NCBI GenBank assembly: GCA_900546845.1
Contig: UREK01000009.1
Location: 13,615-77,614, forward strand
DNA: 64,000 nucleotides
Direction: 5' to 3'
Source of the DNA: an uncultured Eubacteriales bacterium
GTDB lineage: Bacteria; Bacillota; Clostridia; Christensenellales; CAG-138
Under the pieces are notes generated by a model. It was given only the letters and a program-made list of their open reading frames with translations, was not told where the DNA came from and did no database searches. Positions 1-9,050 of the stretch are shown one piece after another (position 1 is the first letter of the stretch; every line of letters begins with the position of its first letter). The translations under genes were made by a program, and so were the position numbers.

Positions 1-1
1 G

Positions 2-274
2 GCGCTCGACGTTGAAGCGCTTGCGTTCACCGTGGAAGGCCCGCTCCCCACGGAATATCCCTGCACGGTCGCACTGCAGCCCGCTTTCCCGCTGCCCATT
101 CCCGCCGCAAAGGCGCTTGCCCAGAGGCTTGGCCTGAGCGGGAGCGCGCTGCGCAGGCTGGAGGAGGCGGGCGCGCTTTGCTGCGAGCCCTCGCTGCGCA
201 AGGCGAAACTCTCCGGCCCGGTGCGCGTCGCTTTTCTGCAAGATCCTTTTCACCCGGCCGGTTTTAGGATATAA
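2..274 (+). CDS. DUF1062-type protein, C-terminal end (partial)
   Basis: The frame is open to the left edge of the window, so only the last 90 or so residues are present. The fragment has an S4-like helical stretch (QRLGLSGSALRRLEEAG) followed by a short basic tail (LRKAKLSGPVRV). This pattern resembles the C-terminus of DUF1062 proteins, whose N-terminal half normally carries a zinc-binding cysteine cluster that lies outside this window. The function of that family is not known. Family assignment is from motif memory only. Confidence 0.5.
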   Translation, partial: ALDVEALAFTVEGPLPTEYPCTVALQPAFPLPIPAAKALAQRLGLSGSALRRLEEAGALCCEPSLRKAKLSGPVRVAFLQDPFHPAGFRI

Positions 275-275
275 T
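247..275 (+). promoter_or_regulatory. Putative promoter of the nucleotidyltransferase gene
   Basis: A perfect -10 (TATAAT, 270-275) lies 17 bp after a weak -35 (TTTTCA, 247-252). It overlaps the last codons of the preceding gene and sits 28 bp before the next start codon. Confidence 0.35.
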
Positions 276-302
276 CCCGTAAGACAGAAAAGGAGAAAAC
301 CC

Positions 303-950
303 ATGGAATTTGATTTGAATGTCTGGATGCAAACTTTCACCCAAACCGTGCGGGATGCCTTTGGCTCCCGGGTGCGCTTCATCGGCTTGCAGGGGAGCTA
401 TGCCCGGGGCGAGGCGCACGCGGGAAGCGACGTCGACGTGGTCGTAATCCTCGACGCGCTCTGCGGGGAGGACATCGCGCGCTACCGGGAGGCCGTCGCC
501 GCGCTTCCGCACCGCGATCTGCTCTGCGGGTTCCTTTCCGGCGAAGCGGAGCTGCGCGCCTGGGACCGAGCCGACCTGTTCCAGTTTTGCCATGACACGG
601 ATGCGTATTTCGGCGCGCTGGAGCCGCTGCTGCCGCCCATTTCGGAGGCGGACGCGCGCCGCGCGGTGCAGCTTGGCGCATGCGCGCTGTATCACGCCTG
701 CTGCCATAACATGACGCACGCGCGCAGCCTGGATGCGCTCCACGCGCTGCAAAAGTCCACCCGCTTCGTGTTGCAGGCAAAACATTTCTGCGAAACCGGC
801 GAATACCTGCGTGGCAAAGCCGCCCTTTTGGAGCAGCTCTCCCCGGCGGAACGCGCGCTGCTCGCCCCCATAGCGGAGAGCGCGTTTGACGCGGCCTCTG
901 CGGCATTGCTCTCCTTTGCCGGGGAAACGCTCCAGGCGTACAGCGCGTAA
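303..950 (+). CDS. Nucleotidyltransferase-domain protein
   Basis: A 215-residue protein of the polymerase-beta-like nucleotidyltransferase superfamily. The signature GSYARGEAHAGSDVDVVV lies near residues 30-47 and supplies the GS motif and the paired Asp residues that bind metal. The C-terminal part is helical, as in small aminoglycoside-adenylyltransferase-like or MNT/HEPN-type proteins. An AAGGAGAAA ribosome binding site lies 6 bases before the ATG. No toxin or antitoxin partner is visible beside it, and its substrate cannot be told from sequence. It may modify a small molecule or a protein by adenylylation. Confidence 0.75.
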   Translation: MEFDLNVWMQTFTQTVRDAFGSRVRFIGLQGSYARGEAHAGSDVDVVVILDALCGEDIARYREAVAALPHRDLLCGFLSGEAELRAWDRADLFQFCHDTDAYFGALEPLLPPISEADARRAVQLGACALYHACCHNMTHARSLDALHALQKSTRFVLQAKHFCETGEYLRGKAALLEQLSPAERALLAPIAESAFDAASAALLSFAGETLQAYSA

Positions 951-1276
951 GGGCTGGGAGCAGGCAAAAGCGCGCAAGATGGCGCATATATCCTGACAAT
1001 GGCAATCCAACGCCCACGGCAAACCATAGGATGGGCAACTTCTTTAGTCCACACCATTCAAAACAGTGCGGGCAGAGCATCGGAAGCGGCGTTGGCGGTT
1101 GGTTGTATTGTTGTACGGGTCGCTATACGGATGTGGTCTGTCCAGGCAGGCATAAGCAAAATATTCGGTACAAAAGCGGCATGTTCCCAGCGAAAGGTGC
1201 CGCCGCAGGCTTAAAGACAAGGGCTGCGGTCCTTGACAATCCCGGAGAGACTTTTTCGACAAGCTGAAAAGGCCGC
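951..1276. other. Intergenic stretch left of the mobile element
   Basis: About 325 bases with no convincing gene; several short frames exist but none has a good ribosome binding site and family-like sequence together. It holds one copy of a dispersed repeat (1213-1266). At its right edge is the left half of the original glnA terminator. Confidence 0.6.
1213..1266 (-). repeat. Dispersed intergenic repeat, copy 1
   Basis: Read on the minus strand, this 54-base segment matches 27820-27873 on the plus strand with only about three differences. It contains an imperfect palindrome (CAAGGACCGCAGCCCTTG) preceded by GTCGAAAAAGTCTCTCC. The two copies lie in unrelated intergenic regions 26 kb apart. Confidence 0.75.
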
Positions 1277-1286
1277 CCAAAGGGCG
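1277..1286 (+). repeat. Left attachment direct repeat (attL)
   Basis: CCAAAGGGCG occurs here and at 9051-9060, flanking the serine-recombinase element. The left flank ends with AAAAGGCCGCC and the right flank resumes with GCCTTTT. Joining them across one copy rebuilds a perfect terminator hairpin, so this is the probable crossover region. Confidence 0.8.
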
Positions 1287-1288
1287 CC

Positions 1289-1301
1289 ACTCATAAAACA
1301 G
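1289..1301 (+). repeat. Left terminal inverted repeat of the element
   Basis: ACTCATAAAACAG; its reverse complement is at 9033-9045. Short imperfect inverted repeats at the ends are known for TnpX/TndX-type elements, where they bind the recombinase. Confidence 0.75.
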
Positions 1302-1319
1302 CATAGGACTAATTCACGG

Positions 1320-1349
1320 GAAACGGCGTAGCTTCGGCTATGCCGTTTC
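1320..1349 (-). terminator. Hairpin overlapping the recombinase stop codon
   Basis: Arms GAAACGGCGTAGC (1320-1332) and GCTATGCCGTTTC (1337-1349) close on a TTCG tetraloop with one G-U pair. It overlaps the stop codon of the minus-strand recombinase. The following T run is short, so termination may be partial. Confidence 0.5.
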
Positions 1350-2981
1350 GACCTTTTGCAGGTCATTCAGTAAAAACGCAGGGAGTATTCCCACAAGGTC
1401 ATAGGAAATGTCAATCTTCTGTTCCCTATGCCCCTTTGACTTATCCGGCGCGTGAACATACACAGCCTTTACCATGTCATTCAACACAGTGGGCGTTAAT
1501 TCGTTCAGGTCAAGGTATTTCCGCACTTTGCTGATGAACCTGTCAATGTTTTCTGCCTGTTCTTCCTGTTCGTCAATTTCTTCATTCAACCGCAACAGCT
1601 TTTCCCGCAGTTCTTCCTGCTCCTGTTCATAATCGTCAGAGAGCATTTGAAATCTGCTGTCAGATAATTTCCCGTTGGCGTTGTCCTCGTAAATACGCTT
1701 AAAAAGTCGGTCAAGTTCCTCAATCCGTCGTTCCGCTTGTGTAAGCTGACGTTTCTTTGCCGCAAGCTCTTTCTTTGCTTCGGCTTTCTGCTTTGCCCCC
1801 ATAGCTTTTCGGAATTGTTCTTCATGGTTAGCGACGCAGGCAATCGTCAATCTCATGTGAGCGAGTACGCCCTGTTCCAAAACAACGGCGCGGATAAAGT
1901 GTGTCGGACAAACCTCTTTCCCCTTGAGCCTTGAAGTGGAGCATACAAAATGGTCTTGCCTTGCTTCAAAGTTTTTGCTTGTGCAGTAGTACAACTTTTC
2001 GCCACAATCAGCACAGCGCACAATGCCGGAGAACATATTTGTTTTTCCTGTCCTTGTCGGACGGCGTTTGTTCTTTCGTAATTCCTGTACCCTCGCCCAT
2101 GTGTCAGCGTCAATAATCGCTTCGTGGGTATTCTCAAATACAAGCTGTTTTTCTTCGGGATTATGCAGCTTCTTTTTGGACTTATAAGATTGCTTGCAGG
2201 TTTTGAAATTGACTGTATGCCCCAAGTAATCTTTCTTTTCCAAAATATCAGCTACCGTTGCTCCTACCCATGAATACGGATTTTTCGGCACAGACAGATT
2301 TGTGACTTTTCCTTGTGCCTGCCAGTAAGCGGCGGGAGTAAACACCTTGTCCTCTTTCAGAATACGGGCAATCTGCGACGGCCCGTAACCGTCCAGACAA
2401 AGAGCAAATATCCGTTTGACTACCTCAGCGGCTTCCGCATCTACAATCCATTGCTTTTTGTTGTCTGGAGCTTTCATATATCCGTATGGCGGATTGGTAC
2501 AGAGATGTTCGCCCGCTTCGCCTTTGGACTTCATCACAGCGCGGATTTTTTTGCTTGTATCTTTTGCGTACCACTCGTTGATGATGTTCAAAAAAGGGGT
2601 GAAGTCACTGTCCTGTTGGTTCGCGCTGTCTATGCCGTTGTTGATAGCGATAAACCGCACGCCCTTTTCCACAAACAGGACTTCCGTATAAAATCCCACT
2701 TTCAGATAATCACGCCCAAGCCGCGACATATCCTTGACTATCAACGTAGATACCTCACCGTTCTCGATTTTCTCTATTAACTCGCACCAGCTCGGACGAT
2801 TGAAATTCGTACCCGAGTACCCGTCGTCCACGAAAAACAATGTATTCGAGAAATGATTTTCTTTTGCGTATTTACTTAAAATCGCCTTTTGATTAACAAT
2901 GCTGTTGCTGTCGCCCTGTAATTCGTCGTCGCGGGATAAGCGGCAATAGAGGGCGGTAATTTTGTCAGACTGCCTTAACAT
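1338..2981 (-). CDS. Large serine recombinase (TnpX/TndX type)
   Basis: A 547-residue site-specific recombinase. The N-terminal catalytic domain has the nucleophile motif YCRLSRDD near residue 13, then GYSGTNFNRPSW and DMSRLGRDYLK. A recombinase domain follows, then a zinc ribbon (CADCGEKLYYC with a later Cys pair), a long charged coiled coil and a DUF4368-like tail (YVHAPDKSKGHREQKI). The frame is open further upstream, but AAAGGAG lies 7 bases before the ATG at 2981, which fits the family start. It is the likely integrase and excisionase of the 1287-9060 element and reads outward through the left end. Confidence 0.92.
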   Translation of the reverse strand: MLRQSDKITALYCRLSRDDELQGDSNSIVNQKAILSKYAKENHFSNTLFFVDDGYSGTNFNRPSWCELIEKIENGEVSTLIVKDMSRLGRDYLKVGFYTEVLFVEKGVRFIAINNGIDSANQQDSDFTPFLNIINEWYAKDTSKKIRAVMKSKGEAGEHLCTNPPYGYMKAPDNKKQWIVDAEAAEVVKRIFALCLDGYGPSQIARILKEDKVFTPAAYWQAQGKVTNLSVPKNPYSWVGATVADILEKKDYLGHTVNFKTCKQSYKSKKKLHNPEEKQLVFENTHEAIIDADTWARVQELRKNKRRPTRTGKTNMFSGIVRCADCGEKLYYCTSKNFEARQDHFVCSTSRLKGKEVCPTHFIRAVVLEQGVLAHMRLTIACVANHEEQFRKAMGAKQKAEAKKELAAKKRQLTQAERRIEELDRLFKRIYEDNANGKLSDSRFQMLSDDYEQEQEELREKLLRLNEEIDEQEEQAENIDRFISKVRKYLDLNELTPTVLNDMVKAVYVHAPDKSKGHREQKIDISYDLVGILPAFLLNDLQKVETA

Positions 2982-3057
2982 CGTTTCTGCTCCTTTCATC
3001 GGCGGGCAGTCTGCCAATACAGGATTGCTTGTATCTATTGTATCGGCTCCTACATTT

Positions 3058-3258
3058 TTAATCAACATCTTTCTTGCCTTTTTCCTGCTCCATAAGCCGC
3101 AATACCTTGTGGGGCAGGCTCCTTTCCCCGTCATAGCTGCCTGTAAACCGATAGAGCGTCCTACCGGATTTTATGGTTATCTCGTATTTCGGCAACTCCT
3201 GATACAGCGGATTTTTCACCACAATATGCCCGTTTTTAATTTTTCGTTTTCGTTCCAT
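3058..3258 (-). CDS. Small TnpW-like protein
   Basis: A 66-residue basic protein just upstream of the recombinase, 76 bases away and on the same strand. The core GRTLYRFTGSYDGERSLPHK followed by a short helix with Leu/Met resembles TnpW proteins encoded beside TnpX-type recombinases. The start was placed at 3258 because AAAGGA lies 10 bases upstream; the open frame extends further without family-like sequence. Its role in transposition is unknown. It could be a recombination accessory factor, but that is inference. Confidence 0.5.
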   Translation of the reverse strand: MERKRKIKNGHIVVKNPLYQELPKYEITIKSGRTLYRFTGSYDGERSLPHKVLRLMEQEKGKKDVD

Positions 3259-3434
3259 TCCTTTCCCGTCCTTTCTAAAGCTAAAACTGAATAGCAAGCA
3301 TAGGAAGTGGGTACCCACTTCCGTATTTTGCGGTGCAAAATGTTCTTGTTGGGATAATCCCAAACCCTTTGCACTCTGATACTGTAACGGTTAGAAATCT
3401 GTTTTTGGCAAAGAAACGGAAAGTGCGGTTGAGA

Positions 3435-3463
3435 TTGTAAAAAGCCGTCTAATATGCTATAAT
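3435..3463 (+). promoter_or_regulatory. Promoter of the mod-res operon
   Basis: TTGTAA (3435-3440), a 17-bp spacer and TATAAT (3458-3463), 45 bases before the mod start codon. It diverges from the recombinase side. Confidence 0.6.
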
Positions 3464-3508
3464 TTCCTCATAAAATTGGAAATTCCGCATATAACGGAGG
3501 AAAAGAAA

Positions 3509-5479
3509 ATGGCTGATACATTAGACGGGTTGAGCATGGATATAGAGGCCGAGAACAAGGCGCGGTTGCAAGCTGTTTTCCCGGAGTGCTTCACCGAGGG
3601 GAAATTAGACATTGATAAATTACTGTCCCTCTGCGGGGAATATATCACCGATGATTATGAGAAGTACGAATTTAAGTGGAAAGGCAAAAGCGACTGTCTG
3701 CGCTTGGCGCAGCGGCGCAGTACGGCGACCTTGCGCCCTTGCGCTGCCGAGAGCGTCAATTTTGACACGACCCAAAACCTTTATATCGAGGGCGACAATC
3801 TGGAAGTGTTGAAGCTGCTCCAAAAATCCTACTTCCGCAAAGTCAAAATGATATACATAGACCCGCCGTATAATACGGGCAACGATTTTGTGTATGAGGA
3901 CGATTTTGCCGACCCCATGCGGCGGTATGTGGAGGTTACGCAGCAGACCACAAAGAGCAACCCCGAAACAATGGGGCGGTATCATACAAACTGGCTGAAT
4001 ATGATGTACCCCCGCTTGCGGCTTGCCGCTAACCTTTTGCGGGACGATGGAGTTATTTTTATTTCCATTGACGATAACGAGGTGGATAATCTAAAAAAGT
4101 TGTGTAATGAAGTTTTCGGGGAAGAAAACTTTGTAGGAAATATCATTTGGAAAAATGCAACTGACAACAACCCAACACAAATTGCCGTTGAACATGAATA
4201 CATTTTGTGTTATGCAAAACGTAAAGACACAGCAGAAGCAGTTTGGAAAACGAAAGTATCTGCCGTGAAAAATATTCTCGTTGAAATTGGAAAGAAACTG
4301 AACGATGAATATGATGACGAAGCCATATTGCAAAGTGCATATTCTGATTGGTTGAAGAAGAATAAGGCGTTTTTGTGGCCGCTTGATAGATATAAATATA
4401 TTGATAAAGGTGGCGTTTATACAGGTAGTCAATCCGTTCATAACCCCGGACGCGAAGGATACCGTTACGACATTATCCACCCCAAAACAGGCAAACCTTG
4501 TGTTCAGCCATTATTGGGCTATCGTTTTCCCGAGCACACAATGCAAGCCCTTATTTCAGAGGGAAAAATCTTGTTTGGGAGCGATGAAAAGAAAATAGTT
4601 GAATTAAAAGTATATGCAAAAGACTACGAAGAAAAGTTATCAAGTATTTTTGAATTGGACGGGCGTATAGGCGCATACGACCTAAAAGGTTTATTTGGAG
4701 AAAAGCCTATTTTTAGTAATCCAAAACCTGTTCAGTTAATTCAAAGATTGTTGTCTTTCATAACGACTGATAATGATATTGTTTTAGACTTTTTCGCAGG
4801 AAGTGCAACAACCGCACACGCCGTTATGGAATTAAATAAAGTTGATGGAAAATCCCGAAAAATGATAAGTGTTCAATTACCCGAAAATCTTGATATTAAC
4901 TTTTCAACGGCAGAGCAAAAAGCAAAATCTATCATAGGAAATTCGATTGACTTTCTTAATTCAATAGGCAAGCCGCACTATATTACTGAAATTGGCAAGG
5001 AACGTATCCGCCGCGCCGGAAAGAAAATCCTTGAAACGCTTGACGGGGACAAGCCCCCCGTTGACGTGGGTTTTAAGGTATTCAAATTGGACACGTCCAA
5101 CATGAAGCTGTGGGACGACACCCCCATTGAGGGCGGCGACCTTGAAACGCTCTTTGACCGTATCGAGGGGCATATCGACGGATTGAAGCCAGACCGCAGC
5201 GACGAGGACTTGATTTTTGAGATTCTCTTGAAAATGGGCTACCCCTTGACCGCCGGACTTGCCGCCTTTGACGTGGACGGGCTGACCGTTTACAAAGTGG
5301 ACAGCGGCGAAATGCTCATTTGCTTGCAGCCGGGTATCACCGCCGAGCATATCGAGAAAATGGCGGCCTTATCCCCGCAGAAAATCGTCCTTGCCGGACA
5401 CAGCCTTGCAGACAGCAGCACAAAGGCCAACGCCTTTTATCTGCTTGAAAACCGGGGCATTGAGCTAAAAACTGTGTAA
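3509..5479 (+). CDS. mod: Type III restriction-modification methyltransferase (Mod)
   Basis: A 656-residue beta-class N6-adenine DNA methyltransferase: the catalytic DPPY (about residues 118-121, IDPPYNTGNDF) comes before the SAM-binding FAGSA motif (about residue 428). The intervening and following region of about 300 residues should hold the target recognition domain. ACGGAGG lies 8 bases before the ATG. The gene is followed after 14 bases by res, so the two form the Mod2Res2-type complex, with Mod giving host methylation and sequence specificity. Bases about 4080-5000 are clearly richer in AT than both ends of the gene, suggesting that the recognition part was exchanged separately. The recognised sequence cannot be predicted here. 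Confidence 0.92.
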   Translation: MADTLDGLSMDIEAENKARLQAVFPECFTEGKLDIDKLLSLCGEYITDDYEKYEFKWKGKSDCLRLAQRRSTATLRPCAAESVNFDTTQNLYIEGDNLEVLKLLQKSYFRKVKMIYIDPPYNTGNDFVYEDDFADPMRRYVEVTQQTTKSNPETMGRYHTNWLNMMYPRLRLAANLLRDDGVIFISIDDNEVDNLKKLCNEVFGEENFVGNIIWKNATDNNPTQIAVEHEYILCYAKRKDTAEAVWKTKVSAVKNILVEIGKKLNDEYDDEAILQSAYSDWLKKNKAFLWPLDRYKYIDKGGVYTGSQSVHNPGREGYRYDIIHPKTGKPCVQPLLGYRFPEHTMQALISEGKILFGSDEKKIVELKVYAKDYEEKLSSIFELDGRIGAYDLKGLFGEKPIFSNPKPVQLIQRLLSFITTDNDIVLDFFAGSATTAHAVMELNKVDGKSRKMISVQLPENLDINFSTAEQKAKSIIGNSIDFLNSIGKPHYITEIGKERIRRAGKKILETLDGDKPPVDVGFKVFKLDTSNMKLWDDTPIEGGDLETLFDRIEGHIDGLKPDRSDEDLIFEILLKMGYPLTAGLAAFDVDGLTVYKVDSGEMLICLQPGITAEHIEKMAALSPQKIVLAGHSLADSSTKANAFYLLENRGIELKTV

Positions 5480-5493
5480 AGGGGGCGGCGGTA

Positions 5494-8400
5494 TTGAAGC
5501 TGAAGTTTAAGCAGCAGGACTTCCAGACCGACGCGGTAAATGCAGTTTGCGCCCTCTTTGACGGGCAGCAGCGGCAGACATCCACCTTTAGCATGGAGCA
5601 AAGTGGCGGGCAAATGGAGCTGTTCGCAAGTGTGGGCGTTTCCAACGCGCTCTACATAGACGACGGACGCATGACCGAGAATATGCGGGCGGTACAACGG
5701 AAAAACCTTTTGCCCCAGACCGACGACTTGCAGGGGCGGCAGTTTTCCATCGAAATGGAAACCGGGACGGGCAAGACCTATGTTTATACGAAAACTGTCT
5801 ATGAGTTAAACCGTCTGTATGGCTTTACAAAATTTATCGTCGTTGTGCCGAGCGTGGCAATCCGCGAGGGCGTATATAAATCCTTGCAGACGACGCAGGA
5901 GCATTTTTCCGCACTCTATGACAACACCCCTTGCCGCTATTTTATCTACAACAGCGCGAAGCTGTCCGACGTGCGGCAGTTTGCGACCAGCGCAAATATT
6001 GAGATTATGATTATCAACATTGACGCTTTCCGAAAAGCTGAAAACGTCATCAATCAGCAACAGGACAGATTGAACGGCGACGCAGCAATCAGCTACATAC
6101 AGGCGACCCATCCTATTGTTATCATTGACGAGCCGCAGAGCGTGGACAATACCCAAAAGGCCAAAGACGCTATTGCGTCCCTTGCGCCGTTGTGCGTGTT
6201 CCGCTATTCCGCGACCCACCGGGAAAAGATAAATCTGCTTTACCGCTTGACCCCCGTTGACGCTTACCAGATGGGACTTGTCAAGCAGATATGCGTATCC
6301 TCTAATCAGGCGGCAGGCGGCTTTAACAAGCCTTATATCAAGCTGCTGTCCGTTTCGGGCGAGGACGGTTTTCGGGCGCGGGTAGAAATCGACATTGAGG
6401 GCAAGAACGGGAAAGTGAGCCGCAAGGCCGTTACCGTCAAACCGGACGCGGACTTGCACAAACTGTCCGGCTATCGCGGGATATATGAGGGTTACACCGT
6501 TACCGGCATTGACTGTACGCCCGGCATGGAGCAAATCGAGCTTAGCAATACCGAAGTCGTGTGTTTGGGAAAAGCCATAGGCGATATTGATGAAAATATC
6601 ATCAAGCGTATGCAGATACGCCGCACCATTGAGGCGCATTTGGACAAAGAATTGCGCTACACCGAAAAGGGTATTAAGGTCTTGTCCCTGTTCTTTATCG
6701 ACGAGGTAAAGAAATACCGCGACCCGGAGGGTGGCAAGGGGATTTATGCGCAGATGTTCGAGGAATTGTATGCGGAATTGATTGCCCTGCCAAAGTACGC
6801 GGAATTACGCCGACGTTTTCCCGCCGACGCGGGGCGCGTCCACGACGGGTATTTTTCGCAGGACAAAAAGGGCCGCTATAAGGACACCAAGGGCGACACG
6901 CAGGACGATTACAGCACCTATAACACGATTATGAAAGATAAGGAATGGCTGTTGTCCTTTGATTGTCCCTTGCGCTTTATTTTCTCTCACAGCGCATTAA
7001 AAGAGGGCTGGGACAATCCGAATGTCTTTCAAGTCTGTACGCTGATTGAGCAGAAAAGCACCTTGACGGCACGGCAAAAGGTAGGGCGCGGCTTGCGCCT
7101 TTGCGTCAACCAAGACGGGGAGCGTATTGAGGACAGGAATATCAACCTTTTGCACGTTATGGCAAATGAAAGTTTTACGGAGTTTGCCGACAATCTGCAA
7201 AAGGAAATCGAGGAAGAAACAGGCGTAAAGTTTGGAGTTTTGCCGCTTGATTTGTTCAGCGGTATGGTATTTGAGGAAACGAAGACCGTGGAAACGCCGC
7301 TGACCGTGGAACAGGCAGAAACGCTCCTGGCCCACCTTGCAGGCGAGGGATTTATTAAGACCGACACGCCTGCGCCGGAGGTTTCCCCCGAACTGCCGAA
7401 AGAATTGGAAGCGGCGAAGCAAAAGGCCGTTGAGGTTATCGCCCGCGAGGGCGGCATTACCCCCGCAGCGGTTACGCAGCTAACGGCGCAGAAAACCGTT
7501 GTCGTCCAAAATGCGCTGACCTATGACGACGCGCAGCAGCTTATGACCCACTTTGAGAACAAGGGCTATATCACCAAATCCGGCAGGATAAAAGACAACA
7601 TGAAAGCCGCTATACAGGAAGGAACGCTTGACTTGCCCCCCCGCTTTGAAAGTGCGCGGGCGCAGCTTGTGGCAGCAATCCGGCGCGCCGACACAAAGCC
7701 ACCTGTCCGGGACGCTTCCCGCGACGTAACGGTACGTCTGAAAAAGGAAGTCACTGTATCGCCGGAGTTTTTAGAGTTGTGGGACAAGGTAAAGCAAAAG
7801 ACTACTTACCGCGTCCAAATCGACGAGGACGAATTGATACGCCGGAGCGTTGCGGCCTTAAAGGACATGGAGCCGATACCCAAAGCGCGGATTGTGACCC
7901 AGACGGCAGATATTCAAATTGACAACCCCGGCGTAACCTACACCGAGCGCGGTATCAAGACTTCCGACCTTGCGGATAGCTATTCTTCCTTGCCGAATAT
8001 CCTTGCTATCCTTGACGGGCAGACGTTGGCACGGCGCAGCGTGATAGCGGAAATCTTGAAGCAAAGCGGGCGAGGACAGGACTTTTTGAATAACCCGCAG
8101 ATGTTCCTTGAGAACGCCGCCGAGATTATCCGGGACGCTTGCTATTCCCTTGCCATTGATGGTATCAGCTACAAAAAGCTGTACGGTGCGGAATACTATG
8201 TGCAGGAGATATTCGACAGCGCAGAGCTTATAGCAAATCTTGACCGAAATGCCGTAGCAGTGGAACATAGCATATATGACTACATCATTTACGACAGCCC
8301 GACAGTTGAAAAGCCCTTTGCCCGTGCGCTTGATGAGGACCCAGATGTAAAGATGTTTTTCAAGCTGCCAAGCCGCTTTAAGATAGACACCCCCATAGGG

Positions 8401-8622
8401 ACGTATAATCCCGATTGGGCGGTCTATGTTGAGATTGACGGCATGAAAAAGTTGTACTTCATCCTTGAAACAAAGGGCAGCACGAATGAACTTGATTTGC
8501 GTGGGCGGGAAGCCCTGAAAATCCGTTGTGGTAAGGCGCATTTCAAGGCTCTTGACAGCGGTATAGAGTTGCATACTGCTACAAAGTGGGGAGATTTTAA
8601 GATACAAAACGCTAATATATGA
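5494..8622 (+). CDS. res: Type III restriction endonuclease helicase/nuclease subunit (Res)
   Basis: A 1042-residue DEAD-like translocase-nuclease. It shows Walker A METGTGKTYVY (about residue 88), DEPQ box IIDEPQSVDN (about 210) and SATH motif RYSATHREK. A C-terminal PD-(D/E)xK nuclease follows, with NPDWAVYVEIDG and FILETKGS (about 972-994). The length is full for the family and no break was found. The start is TTG at 5494 behind a GGGGGCGG sequence; the following KLKFKQQDFQTDAV is the usual Res N-terminus. It cleaves DNA after collision between complexes on unmodified sites, and needs Mod for recognition. Confidence 0.93.
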   Translation: MKLKFKQQDFQTDAVNAVCALFDGQQRQTSTFSMEQSGGQMELFASVGVSNALYIDDGRMTENMRAVQRKNLLPQTDDLQGRQFSIEMETGTGKTYVYTKTVYELNRLYGFTKFIVVVPSVAIREGVYKSLQTTQEHFSALYDNTPCRYFIYNSAKLSDVRQFATSANIEIMIINIDAFRKAENVINQQQDRLNGDAAISYIQATHPIVIIDEPQSVDNTQKAKDAIASLAPLCVFRYSATHREKINLLYRLTPVDAYQMGLVKQICVSSNQAAGGFNKPYIKLLSVSGEDGFRARVEIDIEGKNGKVSRKAVTVKPDADLHKLSGYRGIYEGYTVTGIDCTPGMEQIELSNTEVVCLGKAIGDIDENIIKRMQIRRTIEAHLDKELRYTEKGIKVLSLFFIDEVKKYRDPEGGKGIYAQMFEELYAELIALPKYAELRRRFPADAGRVHDGYFSQDKKGRYKDTKGDTQDDYSTYNTIMKDKEWLLSFDCPLRFIFSHSALKEGWDNPNVFQVCTLIEQKSTLTARQKVGRGLRLCVNQDGERIEDRNINLLHVMANESFTEFADNLQKEIEEETGVKFGVLPLDLFSGMVFEETKTVETPLTVEQAETLLAHLAGEGFIKTDTPAPEVSPELPKELEAAKQKAVEVIAREGGITPAAVTQLTAQKTVVVQNALTYDDAQQLMTHFENKGYITKSGRIKDNMKAAIQEGTLDLPPRFESARAQLVAAIRRADTKPPVRDASRDVTVRLKKEVTVSPEFLELWDKVKQKTTYRVQIDEDELIRRSVAALKDMEPIPKARIVTQTADIQIDNPGVTYTERGIKTSDLADSYSSLPNILAILDGQTLARRSVIAEILKQSGRGQDFLNNPQMFLENAAEIIRDACYSLAIDGISYKKLYGAEYYVQEIFDSAELIANLDRNAVAVEHSIYDYIIYDSPTVEKPFARALDEDPDVKMFFKLPSRFKIDTPIGTYNPDWAVYVEIDGMKKLYFILETKGSTNELDLRGREALKIRCGKAHFKALDSGIELHTATKWGDFKIQNANI

Positions 8623-8761
8623 TAGCTTTTGCACTCTTATCCTTTCGCTTCCGCTCCGACACTGAAAGGAATGAAATGGGTAATTGATATAGTCAGTAAT
8701 TATTTAATCTTTACTTTGTATATCTTTATTTAATTGCGTTGGTTTTTCCAATACCGGCGGC

Positions 8762-8808
8762 AAAGATATATTACACTCAAAAAGTGTTCATAACTCTAAT
8801 ATATCTTT
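8762..8808 (+). terminator. Hairpin after res
   Basis: Perfect 12-bp arms AAAGATATATTA (8762-8773) and TAATATATCTTT (8797-8808) enclose a smaller CACT/AGTG hairpin and are followed by TTG. It lies 140 bases after the res stop codon and could end the mod-res transcript. Confidence 0.45.
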
Positions 8809-8943
8809 TTGAGGGAGCAGAGCGTTACGCAATAGGCGCGTATTTCCCGTTGATTTAAGCGGTCTTGCAGACGCGAAAATGGCAGAGCAAAGGTATGATA
8901 CTCTGACCCCTGAAAACGGCGTTCTACTGCGTAACAAAAAAGA

Positions 8944-8985
8944 AAAAGGACGAGTGAAAAGCGATTGCTTTTCACTCGTCCTTTT
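8944..8985 (-). terminator. Strong bidirectional terminator at the right end of the element
   Basis: Perfect 19-bp arms (8944-8962 and 8967-8985) with a GATT loop. On the minus strand the hairpin is followed by a very T-rich run (TTTTTCTTTTTTG when extended), the best U-tract in this region. It is placed to stop glnA transcripts entering the element from the right. Confidence 0.75.
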
Positions 8986-9032
8986 CTGCACCCCTGTATG
9001 GCAGCTACCCTAATTCAATTTGTCGGTTGATA

Positions 9033-9045
9033 CTGTTTTATGAGT
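9033..9045 (+). repeat. Right terminal inverted repeat of the element
   Basis: CTGTTTTATGAGT, the exact reverse complement of 1289-1301. Confidence 0.75.
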
Positions 9046-9050
9046 AGCTA

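Larger units (their letters stand above)
8623..9050. other. Non-coding right end of the element
   Basis: About 430 bases after res with no convincing gene. It holds a hairpin behind res (8762-8808), a long perfect hairpin (8944-8985) and the right inverted repeat. A near-inverted pair (GTTACGCAATAG about 8824, CTACTGCGTAAC about 8923) suggests further folding. A 44-codon frame from ATG 8879 runs through the 8944 hairpin and is not called as a gene. Confidence 0.55.

Noticed and set aside
303..950. MNT/HEPN toxin-antitoxin pair
   Set aside because: Only one nucleotidyltransferase gene is present and no HEPN partner lies beside it.
1031..1267. 78-codon frame between the nucleotidyltransferase and the mobile element
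   Set aside because: Its C-terminal third is the dispersed repeat and there is no ribosome binding site; treated as non-coding.
8879..9013. 44-codon plus-strand frame at the right end of the element
   Set aside because: It has no ribosome binding site and runs through the perfect 19-bp-arm hairpin at 8944-8985, so its codons mostly reflect the terminator.
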